The notes under the pieces were generated by a model. It was not told where the DNA came from. It saw nothing but the letters and a program-made list of their open reading frames with translations, and made no database searches. From assembly GCA_014534415.1 (NCBI GenBank), contig JACVRM010000107.1, positions 1 to 7,374 on the forward strand: DNA of 7,374 nt. The letters are read 5' to 3'. The translations under genes and the position numbers were made by a program. This DNA comes from Thermoleophilia bacterium (GTDB lineage Bacteria > Actinomycetota > Thermoleophilia > Gaiellales > Gaiellaceae). Below, one piece after another: positions 1 through 6,342 of this stretch (positions are counted from its first letter, which is position 1; each line of letters begins with the position of its first letter).

Positions 1-553
1 CGCGCTCGTCCTGACCGGAGTCGCCGACGTGCAGTGCCCGGTTCGGCGCGACGCCGAGGCGCTCGAGCGCGATGAGGAGCGGCCGCGCGTCCGGCTTCGC
101 GACGCCCGCCTCGGCGCCCGTCACCACGGTGTCGACCCAAACGCCGGCGCCGGCCAGGTGATCGGGCAGCGAGATGTCCCAATTCGAGACGACGGCGAGC
201 GCGACGCCGTGCGCGCGCAGCAGGGCAAGCCCCTCGAGCACGCCGGGCAGCGGGTGGAAGCGCAGCGCGGCGACGAATGCAGCGGTGAAGTCGATGTCGG
301 AGCTCAGCGCGTCGGCGAAGACGCGCGCGCACTCAGCGCGCAGGCGCTCGAGAGCCGGGCCGTCACGCGCCTCGAGCCTGTGCTTCGCGTAGTGGGCATT
401 CTCCGCACGGAACGCCCGCTCGACGTCGGCGCTGCTCCGCTCGACGCCGCGCTCGCGCAGCGCATCCCGCAGCCGTCTGACGGGGTCGTCGAGCTCGAGA
501 AGCGTTCCGTACGCGTCGAGCGTGACCGCGTCGAGCTCGCTCAGGCGACCCAT
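1..553 (-). CDS. HAD-IA family hydrolase, REG-2/haloacid-dehalogenase-like (3' end outside window)
   Basis: Cytoplasmic haloacid dehalogenase-superfamily hydrolase; 184 residues are visible and the C-terminus lies beyond the left edge. HAD motif I is LDAYGTLL with nucleophile Asp13; motif II is VVSNWD with Ser123; the motif III lysine is Lys153 in AKPDARP; motif IV begins HVGDSGQDE around Asp178. Residues 20-110 form the helical cap typical of subfamily IA. The second Asp of the usual DxD motif is Tyr15, as in 2-haloacid dehalogenases and some REG-2/HDHD3-like members, so classic phosphatase chemistry is uncertain and the substrate is unknown. The ATG at 553 places motif I near the N-terminus as expected, and overlaps the stop of the upstream mannosyltransferase gene by 13 bases, so the two are probably co-transcribed. 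No clear Shine-Dalgarno sequence is visible. Family assignment is firm; function is not. Confidence 0.9.
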   Translation of the reverse strand, partial: MGRLSELDAVTLDAYGTLLELDDPVRRLRDALRERGVERSSADVERAFRAENAHYAKHRLEARDGPALERLRAECARVFADALSSDIDFTAAFVAALRFHPLPGVLEGLALLRAHGVALAVVSNWDISLPDHLAGAGVWVDTVVTGAEAGVAKPDARPLLIALERLGVAPNRALHVGDSGQDER

Positions 554-1782
554 TGCCAGAGCGCCCACTGTGTAGCCGCGACGCCGAGGAAGAGCCCGCT
601 CACACCCACGATCGCGGCGTGCGCGCGCGGCCGCCCGCCAAGCACGGCGAGCGCGAGAAAGAACGGAAAGACCGTGAGGCCGAAGCGCGGCAGCGACTGG
701 AGCGGCCAGTCGTCACCCGGCACGCTGAGCGGCAGCGCGAGGCTCGTCGCGCAGAAGAGCCCGTACGGCGCGCCGAAGCGCCGCCACGCGAGCACCGTGA
801 GCACGAGGAAGAGCACGAGGAAGAGCATGAGACTCGCGTTGATCGCCGCGACGTGCAGCGGATCCCACCTCGGCACCTCCCAGTAGACGCGGCCGCCGTC
901 CCCGGCGATCAGCTGGCGGATCCCCGCGACACCGGCGCGCAGGCCGTCGTAGGCGCCGCCGAGCGGGCCGAGCGGCGACAGGTCGCGATTCCAGTGATCC
1001 TGGGCCGTTAGGAAGGCGAACGGCTCGCCGATGCGCCACCAAAGCAGGAGCGGGTACGCGGCGAAGACGGCCGGCGCGAGCACGAGCGCGGCGAGCCCGC
1101 GCGCCCGGTGGGCCTGCCACGCGAGCAGCGCGAGGGCGGGCAGGAGCGCAACCGCCGAGGGCCGCGTCAGCAGCGCCAGGCCTGCGACCGCGCTCGCCTC
1201 CGGCAGCCGGCCTCGCTCGGCGAGCGCGAAGACGGCGACCGCGAGCAACAGGTAGAGCGACTCGCTGTACACCGCCTGCAGGAAGAGCGAAACCGGGAAG
1301 AGGGCGAGGTAGAGGATCGCGCGCCGCGCGCCGTCCGCTCCGAGCCGCGTCTCGGCGAGCCGGTAGAGGACTGCGAAGGCGACGACTCCGGCGGCGAGCG
1401 ACACGAGTATCCCAGCGAGCACGTAGTGGCCGAGCAAGAGGCGGCCGAGACTGGCGACCAGCCCCGGGTAGAGCGGGAAGAAGGCGGCGTCGTTCGGGTA
1501 CGCGCCGTAGCCGTGCTCGGCGATGCGCAGGAACCACACGCTGTCCCAGCGGGCCCAGACGTCGGTGAAGAGCCCGAGATCTCGCGTGTACTGCGCGTCG
1601 TCCCAGACGCCCGCGCGCGGATTTCGGCCCCCCTCCCATGCGACGGCCGCGAACAGCGCGGCCAGCCAGACGGCGGCGCGGCTCCACGCGAAGATCTCCG
1701 GCCCCGGGTTGCCGGACGTATGGAGCGCGGGGAGATCGCGTCGGCGCGCGGCGGCCGTGCGAACCCGTTGACCCGCGCCCAC
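541..1782 (-). CDS. PIG-V-like polytopic membrane mannosyltransferase (GT-C fold)
   Basis: Predicted integral membrane glycosyltransferase of 413 residues related to GPI mannosyltransferase PIG-V (PF04188), a GT-C family that uses polyprenol-phosphate sugars on the outer membrane face. The hallmark after the first membrane helix (about 34-50) is ARWDSVWFLRIAEHGY (77-92), followed by AFFPLYPG (100-107). A further family-like block, VYSESLYLLL, spans 171-180, and SLPRFGLTVFP lies near 363-373. About eight to ten hydrophobic segments alternate with Arg-containing loops. The reading frame stays open upstream into the divergent gene, so the start is uncertain: GTG 1782 avoids overlap and sits 3 nt after the expected start of transcription from a TATCAT box; GTG 1824 would add 14 residues but overlap the divergent gene. 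No Shine-Dalgarno sequence is seen. The acceptor is unknown; bacterial members are mostly uncharacterised. Confidence 0.88.
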   Translation of the reverse strand: MGAGQRVRTAAARRRDLPALHTSGNPGPEIFAWSRAAVWLAALFAAVAWEGGRNPRAGVWDDAQYTRDLGLFTDVWARWDSVWFLRIAEHGYGAYPNDAAFFPLYPGLVASLGRLLLGHYVLAGILVSLAAGVVAFAVLYRLAETRLGADGARRAILYLALFPVSLFLQAVYSESLYLLLAVAVFALAERGRLPEASAVAGLALLTRPSAVALLPALALLAWQAHRARGLAALVLAPAVFAAYPLLLWWRIGEPFAFLTAQDHWNRDLSPLGPLGGAYDGLRAGVAGIRQLIAGDGGRVYWEVPRWDPLHVAAINASLMLFLVLFLVLTVLAWRRFGAPYGLFCATSLALPLSVPGDDWPLQSLPRFGLTVFPFFLALAVLGGRPRAHAAIVGVSGLFLGVAATQWALWQWVA

Positions 1783-1796
1783 GACCGACCGATGAT
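1768..1796 (+). promoter_or_regulatory. Candidate sigma70-type promoter for the DUF2203-MscS-PBP run
   Basis: TTGACC (1768-1773, five of six matches to the -35 consensus) is followed after exactly 17 bp by GATGAT (1791-1796, four of six matches to the -10 consensus). The predicted transcript start, around 1803, is about two bases before the GTG at 1805, implying a nearly leaderless message; leaderless genes are common in actinobacteria. The -35 box lies inside the first codons of the divergent mannosyltransferase gene. Seen directly: the two hexamers and their spacing. Promoter activity is inferred. Confidence 0.4.
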
Positions 1797-1797
1797 A
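1792..1797 (-). promoter_or_regulatory. Candidate -10 box for the leftward mannosyltransferase-HAD pair
   Basis: On the minus strand these bases read TATCAT, five of six matches to TATAAT, in an otherwise very GC-rich area. A transcript starting about seven bases downstream, near 1785, would begin about three bases before the GTG at 1782. No good -35 hexamer is visible at the usual distance; AGGAAC is the best there. The box shares five base pairs with the candidate -10 of the rightward promoter, so the two directions would compete for polymerase. Confidence 0.3.
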
Positions 1798-1804
1798 ACC
1801 GCGC

Positions 1805-2203
1805 GTGGTCAGGCGTTCCTTCACCGTCGCAGAGGCCAACGAGGCGCTCGGCGTGCTGCGCCCGGTGGCCGAGGAGATGGTGCGACGGCGCCGAGCGCTC
1901 GTCGAGGCGGAGAGCCGGCTCTCGGAGCTCGGGGCACACATCGCCGGCAACGGTGCCGGCCTCGACCCGCGCGAGCTCGCTGCGCTCGACGCCACGGCGC
2001 GCAACGAGGGCGAGGCGCTGGCGCGCTGCATCGCGCGTATCGAGGAGCGCGGCGTGCTCATCAAGGATCTCGACGCCGGCCTGCTCGATTTCCCGGCGCA
2101 GCACGGTGGCGACGAGGTCCTCCTCTGCTGGCGTGTCGGCGAGCCGAAGGTCGCCTGGTGGCACGGTCTCGACGAAGGCTTCGCCGGCCGCAAGCCTCTT
2201 TAG
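1805..2203 (+). CDS. DUF2203 family protein
   Basis: Small, soluble, predominantly helical protein of 132 residues matching DUF2203 (PF09969), a family of unknown function found in several bacterial phyla. The N-terminal RSFTVAEANEAL (4-15) matches the family's usual F-T-x-x-E-A-N opening. Residues 16-82 are long charged helices likely to form a coiled coil or helical hairpin. The family signature is the conserved C-terminal part: GVLIKDLDAGLLDFPA (83-98), then LLCWRVGEPKVAWWHG (106-121), and a terminal EGFAGRKPL. Length is typical. The start is well constrained: tandem stops TGA TAA lie in frame at 1793-1798, making GTG 1805 the first available start. No Shine-Dalgarno sequence is present, consistent with a near-leaderless message. 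It is the first gene of the rightward run, 29 bp ahead of the MscS-type channel. No function should be assigned. Confidence 0.9.
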   Translation: MVRRSFTVAEANEALGVLRPVAEEMVRRRRALVEAESRLSELGAHIAGNGAGLDPRELAALDATARNEGEALARCIARIEERGVLIKDLDAGLLDFPAQHGGDEVLLCWRVGEPKVAWWHGLDEGFAGRKPL

Positions 2204-2232
2204 CCGTCCGGCGCGGCACGTAAAGAACCTGC

Positions 2233-2958
2233 ATGCCGTCGCTCGAACGTCTTGGCGTCGCGCTGGGCGTGATCCTCGTGGCGACGCTCGTCGCGAAGCT
2301 CGTCGACCGCCGGATGGCGCGTCGTCCGCTCGCGCCCGAGTCGGTCACCCGCTACCGCGTCCTGCGCCGGAGCCTGATGAGCGCGATCGTGGCGTTCGGT
2401 GTGCTCTCCGCGCTGCTCGTCGTTCCGCAGGTGCGCGCCGTCGCGGGCGGCATCCTCGCGTCGTCGGCCGTAGTGGGCCTGGTCGTGGGCTTCGCCTCCC
2501 GCTCGACGCTCGCCAACTTCGTGGCGGGGGTGCTCATCGCGTTCAGCCAGCCGCTCCGCCTGGGCGACCGCGTCACCGTCGACGGCGAGGAGGGCACGGT
2601 CGAGGAGATCGGGTTGACGTACACGTTCATCCGCACCGGCGACGACGCACGGCTCGTGATCCCGAACGAGAAGCTGGCCTCGGATACCATCCGAAACGCC
2701 ACCATCGTCAGCCGGGAGAAGCTGGCCGAGATACGCGTGCAGGTTCCGCTGGACAACGACCTCGAGGCGGTGGTCGACCTGCTGCGGGCTGAGGTGGCAG
2801 GCGACCCGCGCTCCGAGGTGCTCGTGACGGCGCTCGAGGGCGCCGCGACCCTGACCGTGCGGGCGGGGGCGAGCGACGCCGCCGTTGCCGAGCAGCTGGC
2901 GAGCGATCTGCGTGTGCGCACGCACGCCCGGCTGCGTGCGGGCGGAGTGCTGCCGTGA
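2233..2958 (+). CDS. MscS-family mechanosensitive ion channel (small, three-segment type)
   Basis: Small-conductance mechanosensitive channel family protein of 241 residues in the cytoplasmic membrane, expected to open under membrane tension and release solutes during hypo-osmotic shock. Membrane helices lie at about 4-22, 46-65 and 70-104; the last is the pore-lining TM3, seen as GLVVGFASRSTLANFVAG (82-99), with the Gly/Ala packing and the polar kink region of MscS. The MscS beta domain follows, with FSQPLRLGDRVTV (104-116) and GTVEEIGLTYT (121-131). The family motif VIPNEKLASDTIRN (142-155) closes it. Residues 160-241 form the mixed alpha/beta vestibule domain. The length is near that of E. 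coli MscS (286), with a shorter N-terminus. The ATG has only a poor purine stretch upstream (AAAGAA). The gene follows DUF2203 by 29 bp and overlaps the PBP gene by four bases. Confidence 0.93.
   Translation: MPSLERLGVALGVILVATLVAKLVDRRMARRPLAPESVTRYRVLRRSLMSAIVAFGVLSALLVVPQVRAVAGGILASSAVVGLVVGFASRSTLANFVAGVLIAFSQPLRLGDRVTVDGEEGTVEEIGLTYTFIRTGDDARLVIPNEKLASDTIRNATIVSREKLAEIRVQVPLDNDLEAVVDLLRAEVAGDPRSEVLVTALEGAATLTVRAGASDAAVAEQLASDLRVRTHARLRAGGVLP
2944..2957 (+). promoter_or_regulatory. Ribosome binding site and GTGA overlap that set the PBP start
   Basis: GGAG (2944-2947) lies 7 nt before GTG 2955. That GTG overlaps the TGA stop (2956-2958) of the channel gene as GTGA. This is a classic arrangement for translational coupling by reinitiation. 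It is the best Shine-Dalgarno match in the window and fixes the PBP N-terminus, which then opens with an Arg-rich cytoplasmic segment and a membrane helix as expected. Confidence 0.75.
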
Positions 2959-5141
2959 CGGAGCCGCGCGGCCGCCGACCGGGGCTGCATACAGGCGTGC
3001 GCCGCAGGCGCCGCCACCGCCGGGCGCGCGCCAGACGCCGCAGGGCGCTCGTCGTCCTGCTGCTCCTCGGCGTAGCGGGCCTCGCGACGCTCGCGGCCGG
3101 GCTCGGCGGGGCTGCGGCGGTGCTCGACAACTGCAGCCTCTCGGCTCTTCGCCCGGTCTCGATCGGAGAGAAGTCGTATGTCTACGACGCGAACGACCGT
3201 CTGCTCGGCGCGATCCCGTCGGAGCGCAACCGCCAGCCCGTCGACCTCCGCAACATCTCCACGTGGATGCGCAAGGCGACCATCGCGGTCGAGGACCGCC
3301 GCTTCTACAGCCACAGTGGCGTCGACTTCGAGGGGATCTTGCGCGCCGCGGTCAAGGACATCGAGGCGGGCCGGCCCGTCGAGGGCGCGTCGACGATCAC
3401 GCAGCAGCTCGTCCGCAACCTCTACCCGATCTCGCGCGAGCGCACGCTTGAGCGCAAGGTCAAGGAGGCGTGCCTCGCCGTCAAGCTCAATCGCCGCTGG
3501 ACAAAGGACCAGATTTTGGAGGAGTACCTCAACGCCGTGTACTACGGAAACCGGGCCTACGGCGTGAAGGCGGCGGCGCGAACGTACTTCAGCCGCGAGC
3601 CGACGGCGCTGACGCTGCCCCAGGCGGCACTGCTGGCCGGCCTGACGCAGGCACCGTCACAGTACGACCCCTTCGTTCGACCAGACGACGCGCTGCGACG
3701 GCGAAACGTCGTGCTGCGCACGATGCTCGAGAGCGGCAACATCACGCAGCGCCAGTATCGCGAGGCCGTTCGGCGTCCGCTCGCCCTCCACCGCGGCGAC
3801 CGCCTGTACACGATCGAGCGCGTCGGCGAGCGCGAGCGCTACTTCTTCAACTACGTCTACGACGAGCTCGTCGCACAGTACGGTGCGAGCACGGTTCGGT
3901 CGGGCGGCTTGCGGGTCTATACGACCGTGGATCCACGTCTGCAGCAGGCCGCGGCCCAGGCGATCAAGTCGACGCTCAACCTCCGGGGCGACCCGGCCGC
4001 CGCGGTCGTCGCGATCGACCCGGGCACGGGCGCCATTCGCGCCATGACCGCCGTGATTCCCGGCCGCAAGGGCAACCAGTTCAATCTCGCGTCCCAGGCG
4101 CGCCGGCAGGCAGGCTCGACGTTCAAGACGTTCGTACTGGCCGCCGCGGTCGCGGAGGGCGTCGACCCGGACAGCACGTACTACCAGTCGGAATACTTCG
4201 TCTACAACCCCGACCCGGACGGCAGCTGCGAGGACGACACCTGGTGGTGCGTCTCGACGTACGACCGGAGCTACTCGGGGCGGATCTCGATCGCCGACGC
4301 GACGCTCAAGTCCGACAACACCGTCTTCGCGAAGCTGACGCTCGACCTCGGGCCCGAGAAGGTCGCGGCGATGGCCCAGAGGCTCGGCATCCGGACGAAG
4401 CTGCCTCCCTTCCCCTCGATGGGGCTCGGCTCCATCGCCGTCTCGCCTCTCGAGATGGCGTCCGCGTACGCGACGCTCGCCGCGGGCGGCGTCTACTCGA
4501 AGCCGACGGCGATCCGCAAGGTCGTCCTCGCCGACGAGAAGGAAGACCCCGACGCAGGCTGGGGGGTTCCCGTGCGGCGGCGTGTGATCCCCGACTGGGT
4601 GGCCGCCGAGGTCACCGAGATCCTGCGCGAGAACATGAAGAGCGGCACCGGGACGGCCGCGCGGTTCGGCAGGCCCGCGGCCGGGAAGACGGGCACGACC
4701 GACCGCCACTCCGACGCCTGGTTCTGCGGGTACACGCCGGCGCTCTCGGCCACCGTCTGGGTCGGCTACCCACGCGCCGAGATCCCCATGGAGAACGTCC
4801 ACGGCATCTCGGTCGCGGGCGGCACGTTCCCCGCCCAGATCTGGCACCGGTTCATGCGCCGCGCGGTACTCGGTACGCCGCTCGTCGACTTCCCGCCCCC
4901 GCGCTCGACGCCGGTCTGGCGGGAGTTCGACGGGCAGTACGCGAGCGAGTCGTACACGTACGACTACGACTACGAGTACGACTACGACGACGACTCCTCG
5001 GGCGAGTACGACGAGCCGGAATCGGAACGGACCGAGGAGGAACGCGCGCCCGCGCCGCAACCGTCTCCTCGGCCTACGCCGCCGCCGGTGGCGACGGACC
5101 CCGCCGCGCCGCGGAGCCGGCCGCCACCGCCCCCTGAGTAG
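2955..5141 (+). CDS. Class A penicillin-binding protein (bifunctional PBP1A-type peptidoglycan synthase)
   Basis: Membrane-anchored enzyme that polymerises lipid II into glycan strands and cross-links the peptides outside the membrane; 728 residues. A very Arg-rich cytoplasmic tail (5-30) precedes one membrane helix (31-57). The GT51 transglycosylase domain (about 80-270) carries catalytic Glu113 in EDRRFYSH, then GASTITQQLVRNLYP (144-158). Its helix with RKVKEACLAVKLNRRW (167-182) is followed by EEYLNAVYYGN (189-199). The transpeptidase domain (about 345-635) has all three active-site motifs: S388-T-F-K391, S453-D-N455 and K578-T-G580. All catalytic residues are present, so both activities are predicted intact. 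The C-terminus has no PASTA domain; it is a Tyr/Asp/Glu tail (667-697) and a Pro-rich end (698-728). Cys425 and Cys432 flank an Asp-Trp loop between the first two transpeptidase motifs. GTG start, GGAG at 7 nt, coupled to the upstream channel gene. Confidence 0.97.
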   Translation: MTEPRGRRPGLHTGVRRRRRHRRARARRRRALVVLLLLGVAGLATLAAGLGGAAAVLDNCSLSALRPVSIGEKSYVYDANDRLLGAIPSERNRQPVDLRNISTWMRKATIAVEDRRFYSHSGVDFEGILRAAVKDIEAGRPVEGASTITQQLVRNLYPISRERTLERKVKEACLAVKLNRRWTKDQILEEYLNAVYYGNRAYGVKAAARTYFSREPTALTLPQAALLAGLTQAPSQYDPFVRPDDALRRRNVVLRTMLESGNITQRQYREAVRRPLALHRGDRLYTIERVGERERYFFNYVYDELVAQYGASTVRSGGLRVYTTVDPRLQQAAAQAIKSTLNLRGDPAAAVVAIDPGTGAIRAMTAVIPGRKGNQFNLASQARRQAGSTFKTFVLAAAVAEGVDPDSTYYQSEYFVYNPDPDGSCEDDTWWCVSTYDRSYSGRISIADATLKSDNTVFAKLTLDLGPEKVAAMAQRLGIRTKLPPFPSMGLGSIAVSPLEMASAYATLAAGGVYSKPTAIRKVVLADEKEDPDAGWGVPVRRRVIPDWVAAEVTEILRENMKSGTGTAARFGRPAAGKTGTTDRHSDAWFCGYTPALSATVWVGYPRAEIPMENVHGISVAGGTFPAQIWHRFMRRAVLGTPLVDFPPPRSTPVWREFDGQYASESYTYDYDYEYDYDDDSSGEYDEPESERTEEERAPAPQPSPRPTPPPVATDPAAPRSRPPPPPE
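4953..4994 (+). repeat. TACGAC-type in-frame repeat encoding the Tyr/Asp tail of the PBP
   Basis: Near-perfect tandem TAC-GAC codon pairs encode alternating Tyr and Asp (PBP residues 667-680), with one ACG, one GAG and a final run of GAC codons. It lies outside the transpeptidase fold, on the extracytoplasmic side. Short in-frame DNA repeats of this kind can expand or contract by slippage, so tail length may vary between strains; that is inference. Confidence 0.7.
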
Positions 5142-5143
5142 GA

Positions 5144-5157
5144 CGCCCGGCCGGGCG
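5144..5157. repeat. Perfect 14-bp GC palindrome just after the PBP stop codon
   Basis: CGCCCGGCCGGGCG is its own reverse complement and begins two bases after the TAG at 5139-5141. As RNA it could fold into a five-pair stem with a GGCC loop. There is no following T-run, so it is not a standard intrinsic terminator. It may instead be chance in GC-rich DNA, or an RNA hairpin affecting the 3' end of the PBP message or expression of the next gene. It lies within the probable true N-terminal coding part of that gene. Confidence 0.35.
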
Positions 5158-5232
5158 CTCGCTCTCGGCGCGCTCGTCGCGGCGCTCGTCGCGTGCGCGG
5201 CCAGCACGGCGTGGCCGGACGCCTCGCCGCTC

Positions 5233-6342
5233 GTGCCCAGGCACGGCGGGCACCCCGTCGGCGACGAGCGCTGGAGCTGGATCTTCCTCGTGGCCGGCTA
5301 TGCGGCGCTCGGGGCGTACGTCGCGGGGTTGGCCCTGCTGCGGCGCCGCCCGCCCTCGCTACGCGCGGTCGCGGCGGTCGCCGCCGCCGTCCAGCTGATT
5401 CCGCTTGCCGCGCCGCTGCTCGTCTCCACGGATGCGTGGACGTACTGGTCGTACGGGCGAATCGCCGCGTTTCACGACGCGAACCCGTACGTCGACGCGC
5501 CGGCCGATTTTGCGGGCGATCCGGCGCTGCCCCACACGGGAACTTCCTGGCGCGAGACACCGTCGGTCTACGGGCCGGCGTTCACGCTCGCCTCCGAGGG
5601 AGTTGCGCGCGCGGCCGGCTCGTCGGAGGACGCCGCCGCCTGGCTGTTCAAGGTGCTCGCCGCTCTGGCGATGCTCGCCGCCACGTTCTTCGCCGTGCGC
5701 GTTGCGTCAGCCAAGGCATACGCGTGCGCGTTCGTGGGATGGAATCCGGTCGTGGCGCTGCACGCGGCGGGCGGCGGGCACAACGATACGTGGATGGCGG
5801 CGCTGGTCGTCGCGGCGCTCGCGCTCGCGTCGGTCCGTCGCGAGGTGGCCGGAGCGGCGTGGGCCGCAGCCGTGTTCGTCAAGTGGGTGCCGCTGCTGCT
5901 CGTGCCGCTGCACGCGCTCGAGCGCCGGCGCCCCGGCTACGCCGGCCTCGCCGTGGCGCTCGCCGCGCTCGCCGCCGTGAGTACCTGGCGCTACGGACTC
6001 GAGTGGATCCGTGCGCTGGAGCCCGTGGCGCGCAAGGCGGGCGAGCAGACGAGCTTCGCACTGCCGTCGCGCATCGCCGAGCTCGGCGTCCCGCGCGAGG
6101 GCGCCGCCGCCGCACTGGCGGTCGGATTCGCCGCGGCGTACGTCGTGCTCCTGCGCGAGGCGTTGCGCGGCCGCGCGCGGCTCGGTCTCGCAGCGGCCCT
6201 GCTGCTGCTCGCGACCCCGTGGCTGGTCGTGTGGTACCTGCCGTGGCCGGTCGCGCTGGCCGCCGCCGAGGAGGATCGCACCGCGCAATGGCTCACGATC
6301 GGGCTGTCGGCCTACCTCCTGCCGCAGGCCGTCCCGCTCTGA
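5233..6342 (+). CDS. MptB/DUF2029-like polytopic glycosyltransferase (GT-C; probable mannosyltransferase); start uncertain
   Basis: Polytopic membrane protein, 369 residues from the first standard start, resembling polyprenol-phosphomannose-dependent alpha-1,6-mannosyltransferase MptB and the GT87/DUF2029 group. These build mannan-type envelope glycans on the outer face of the membrane. The first extracytoplasmic loop has STDAWTYWSYGRI (65-77), with Asp67 a likely catalytic residue, then NPYVDAP (84-90) and YGPAFT (113-118). GWNPVVALHAAGGGHND (169-185) is the other family landmark; FVKWVPLLLVPL (215-226) follows. About ten hydrophobic segments are present. The start is doubtful: in-frame sequence upstream (from about 5140) has coding-like codon use and encodes another hydrophobic helix, LALGALVAALVACAASTAW, but no ATG, GTG or TTG precedes it; CTG 5134 is the only near-start. 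GTG 5233 has no Shine-Dalgarno sequence. Probably the last gene of the PBP operon. Sugar and acceptor are not shown by the sequence. Confidence 0.87.
   Translation: MPRHGGHPVGDERWSWIFLVAGYAALGAYVAGLALLRRRPPSLRAVAAVAAAVQLIPLAAPLLVSTDAWTYWSYGRIAAFHDANPYVDAPADFAGDPALPHTGTSWRETPSVYGPAFTLASEGVARAAGSSEDAAAWLFKVLAALAMLAATFFAVRVASAKAYACAFVGWNPVVALHAAGGGHNDTWMAALVVAALALASVRREVAGAAWAAAVFVKWVPLLLVPLHALERRRPGYAGLAVALAALAAVSTWRYGLEWIRALEPVARKAGEQTSFALPSRIAELGVPREGAAAALAVGFAAAYVVLLREALRGRARLGLAAALLLLATPWLVVWYLPWPVALAAAEEDRTAQWLTIGLSAYLLPQAVPL

Noticed and set aside
29..886. Long open plus-strand frame over the HAD and PIG-V-like genes
   Set aside because: Its translation is Arg/Glu-rich low complexity with no family motif, and it lies antisense to two genes with clear motifs; high-GC DNA leaves such frames open by chance.
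1940..1962. GCCGGC inverted copies within the DUF2203 gene
   Set aside because: These are Ala-Gly codons in GC-rich coding DNA; short GC dyads of this kind are frequent throughout the window.
713..2164. Long minus-strand frame (about 480 codons) overlapping the PIG-V-like gene in another phase
   Set aside because: The product is almost entirely Arg/Ala/Pro and has neither membrane pattern nor motifs, while the alternative phase gives a coherent PIG-V-like protein.
1824..2193. Longer N-terminus for the PIG-V-like protein, reaching up to 2193
   Set aside because: The extra residues are Ser/Arg/Pro-rich and antisense to the well-supported DUF2203 gene; the membrane protein pattern begins only around 1690.
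3657..5207. Roughly 500-codon open frame antisense to the PBP gene
   Set aside because: Shadow of the PBP codon bias: no recognisable domain, composition dominated by Arg, Asp, Val and Gly, and no ribosome binding site.
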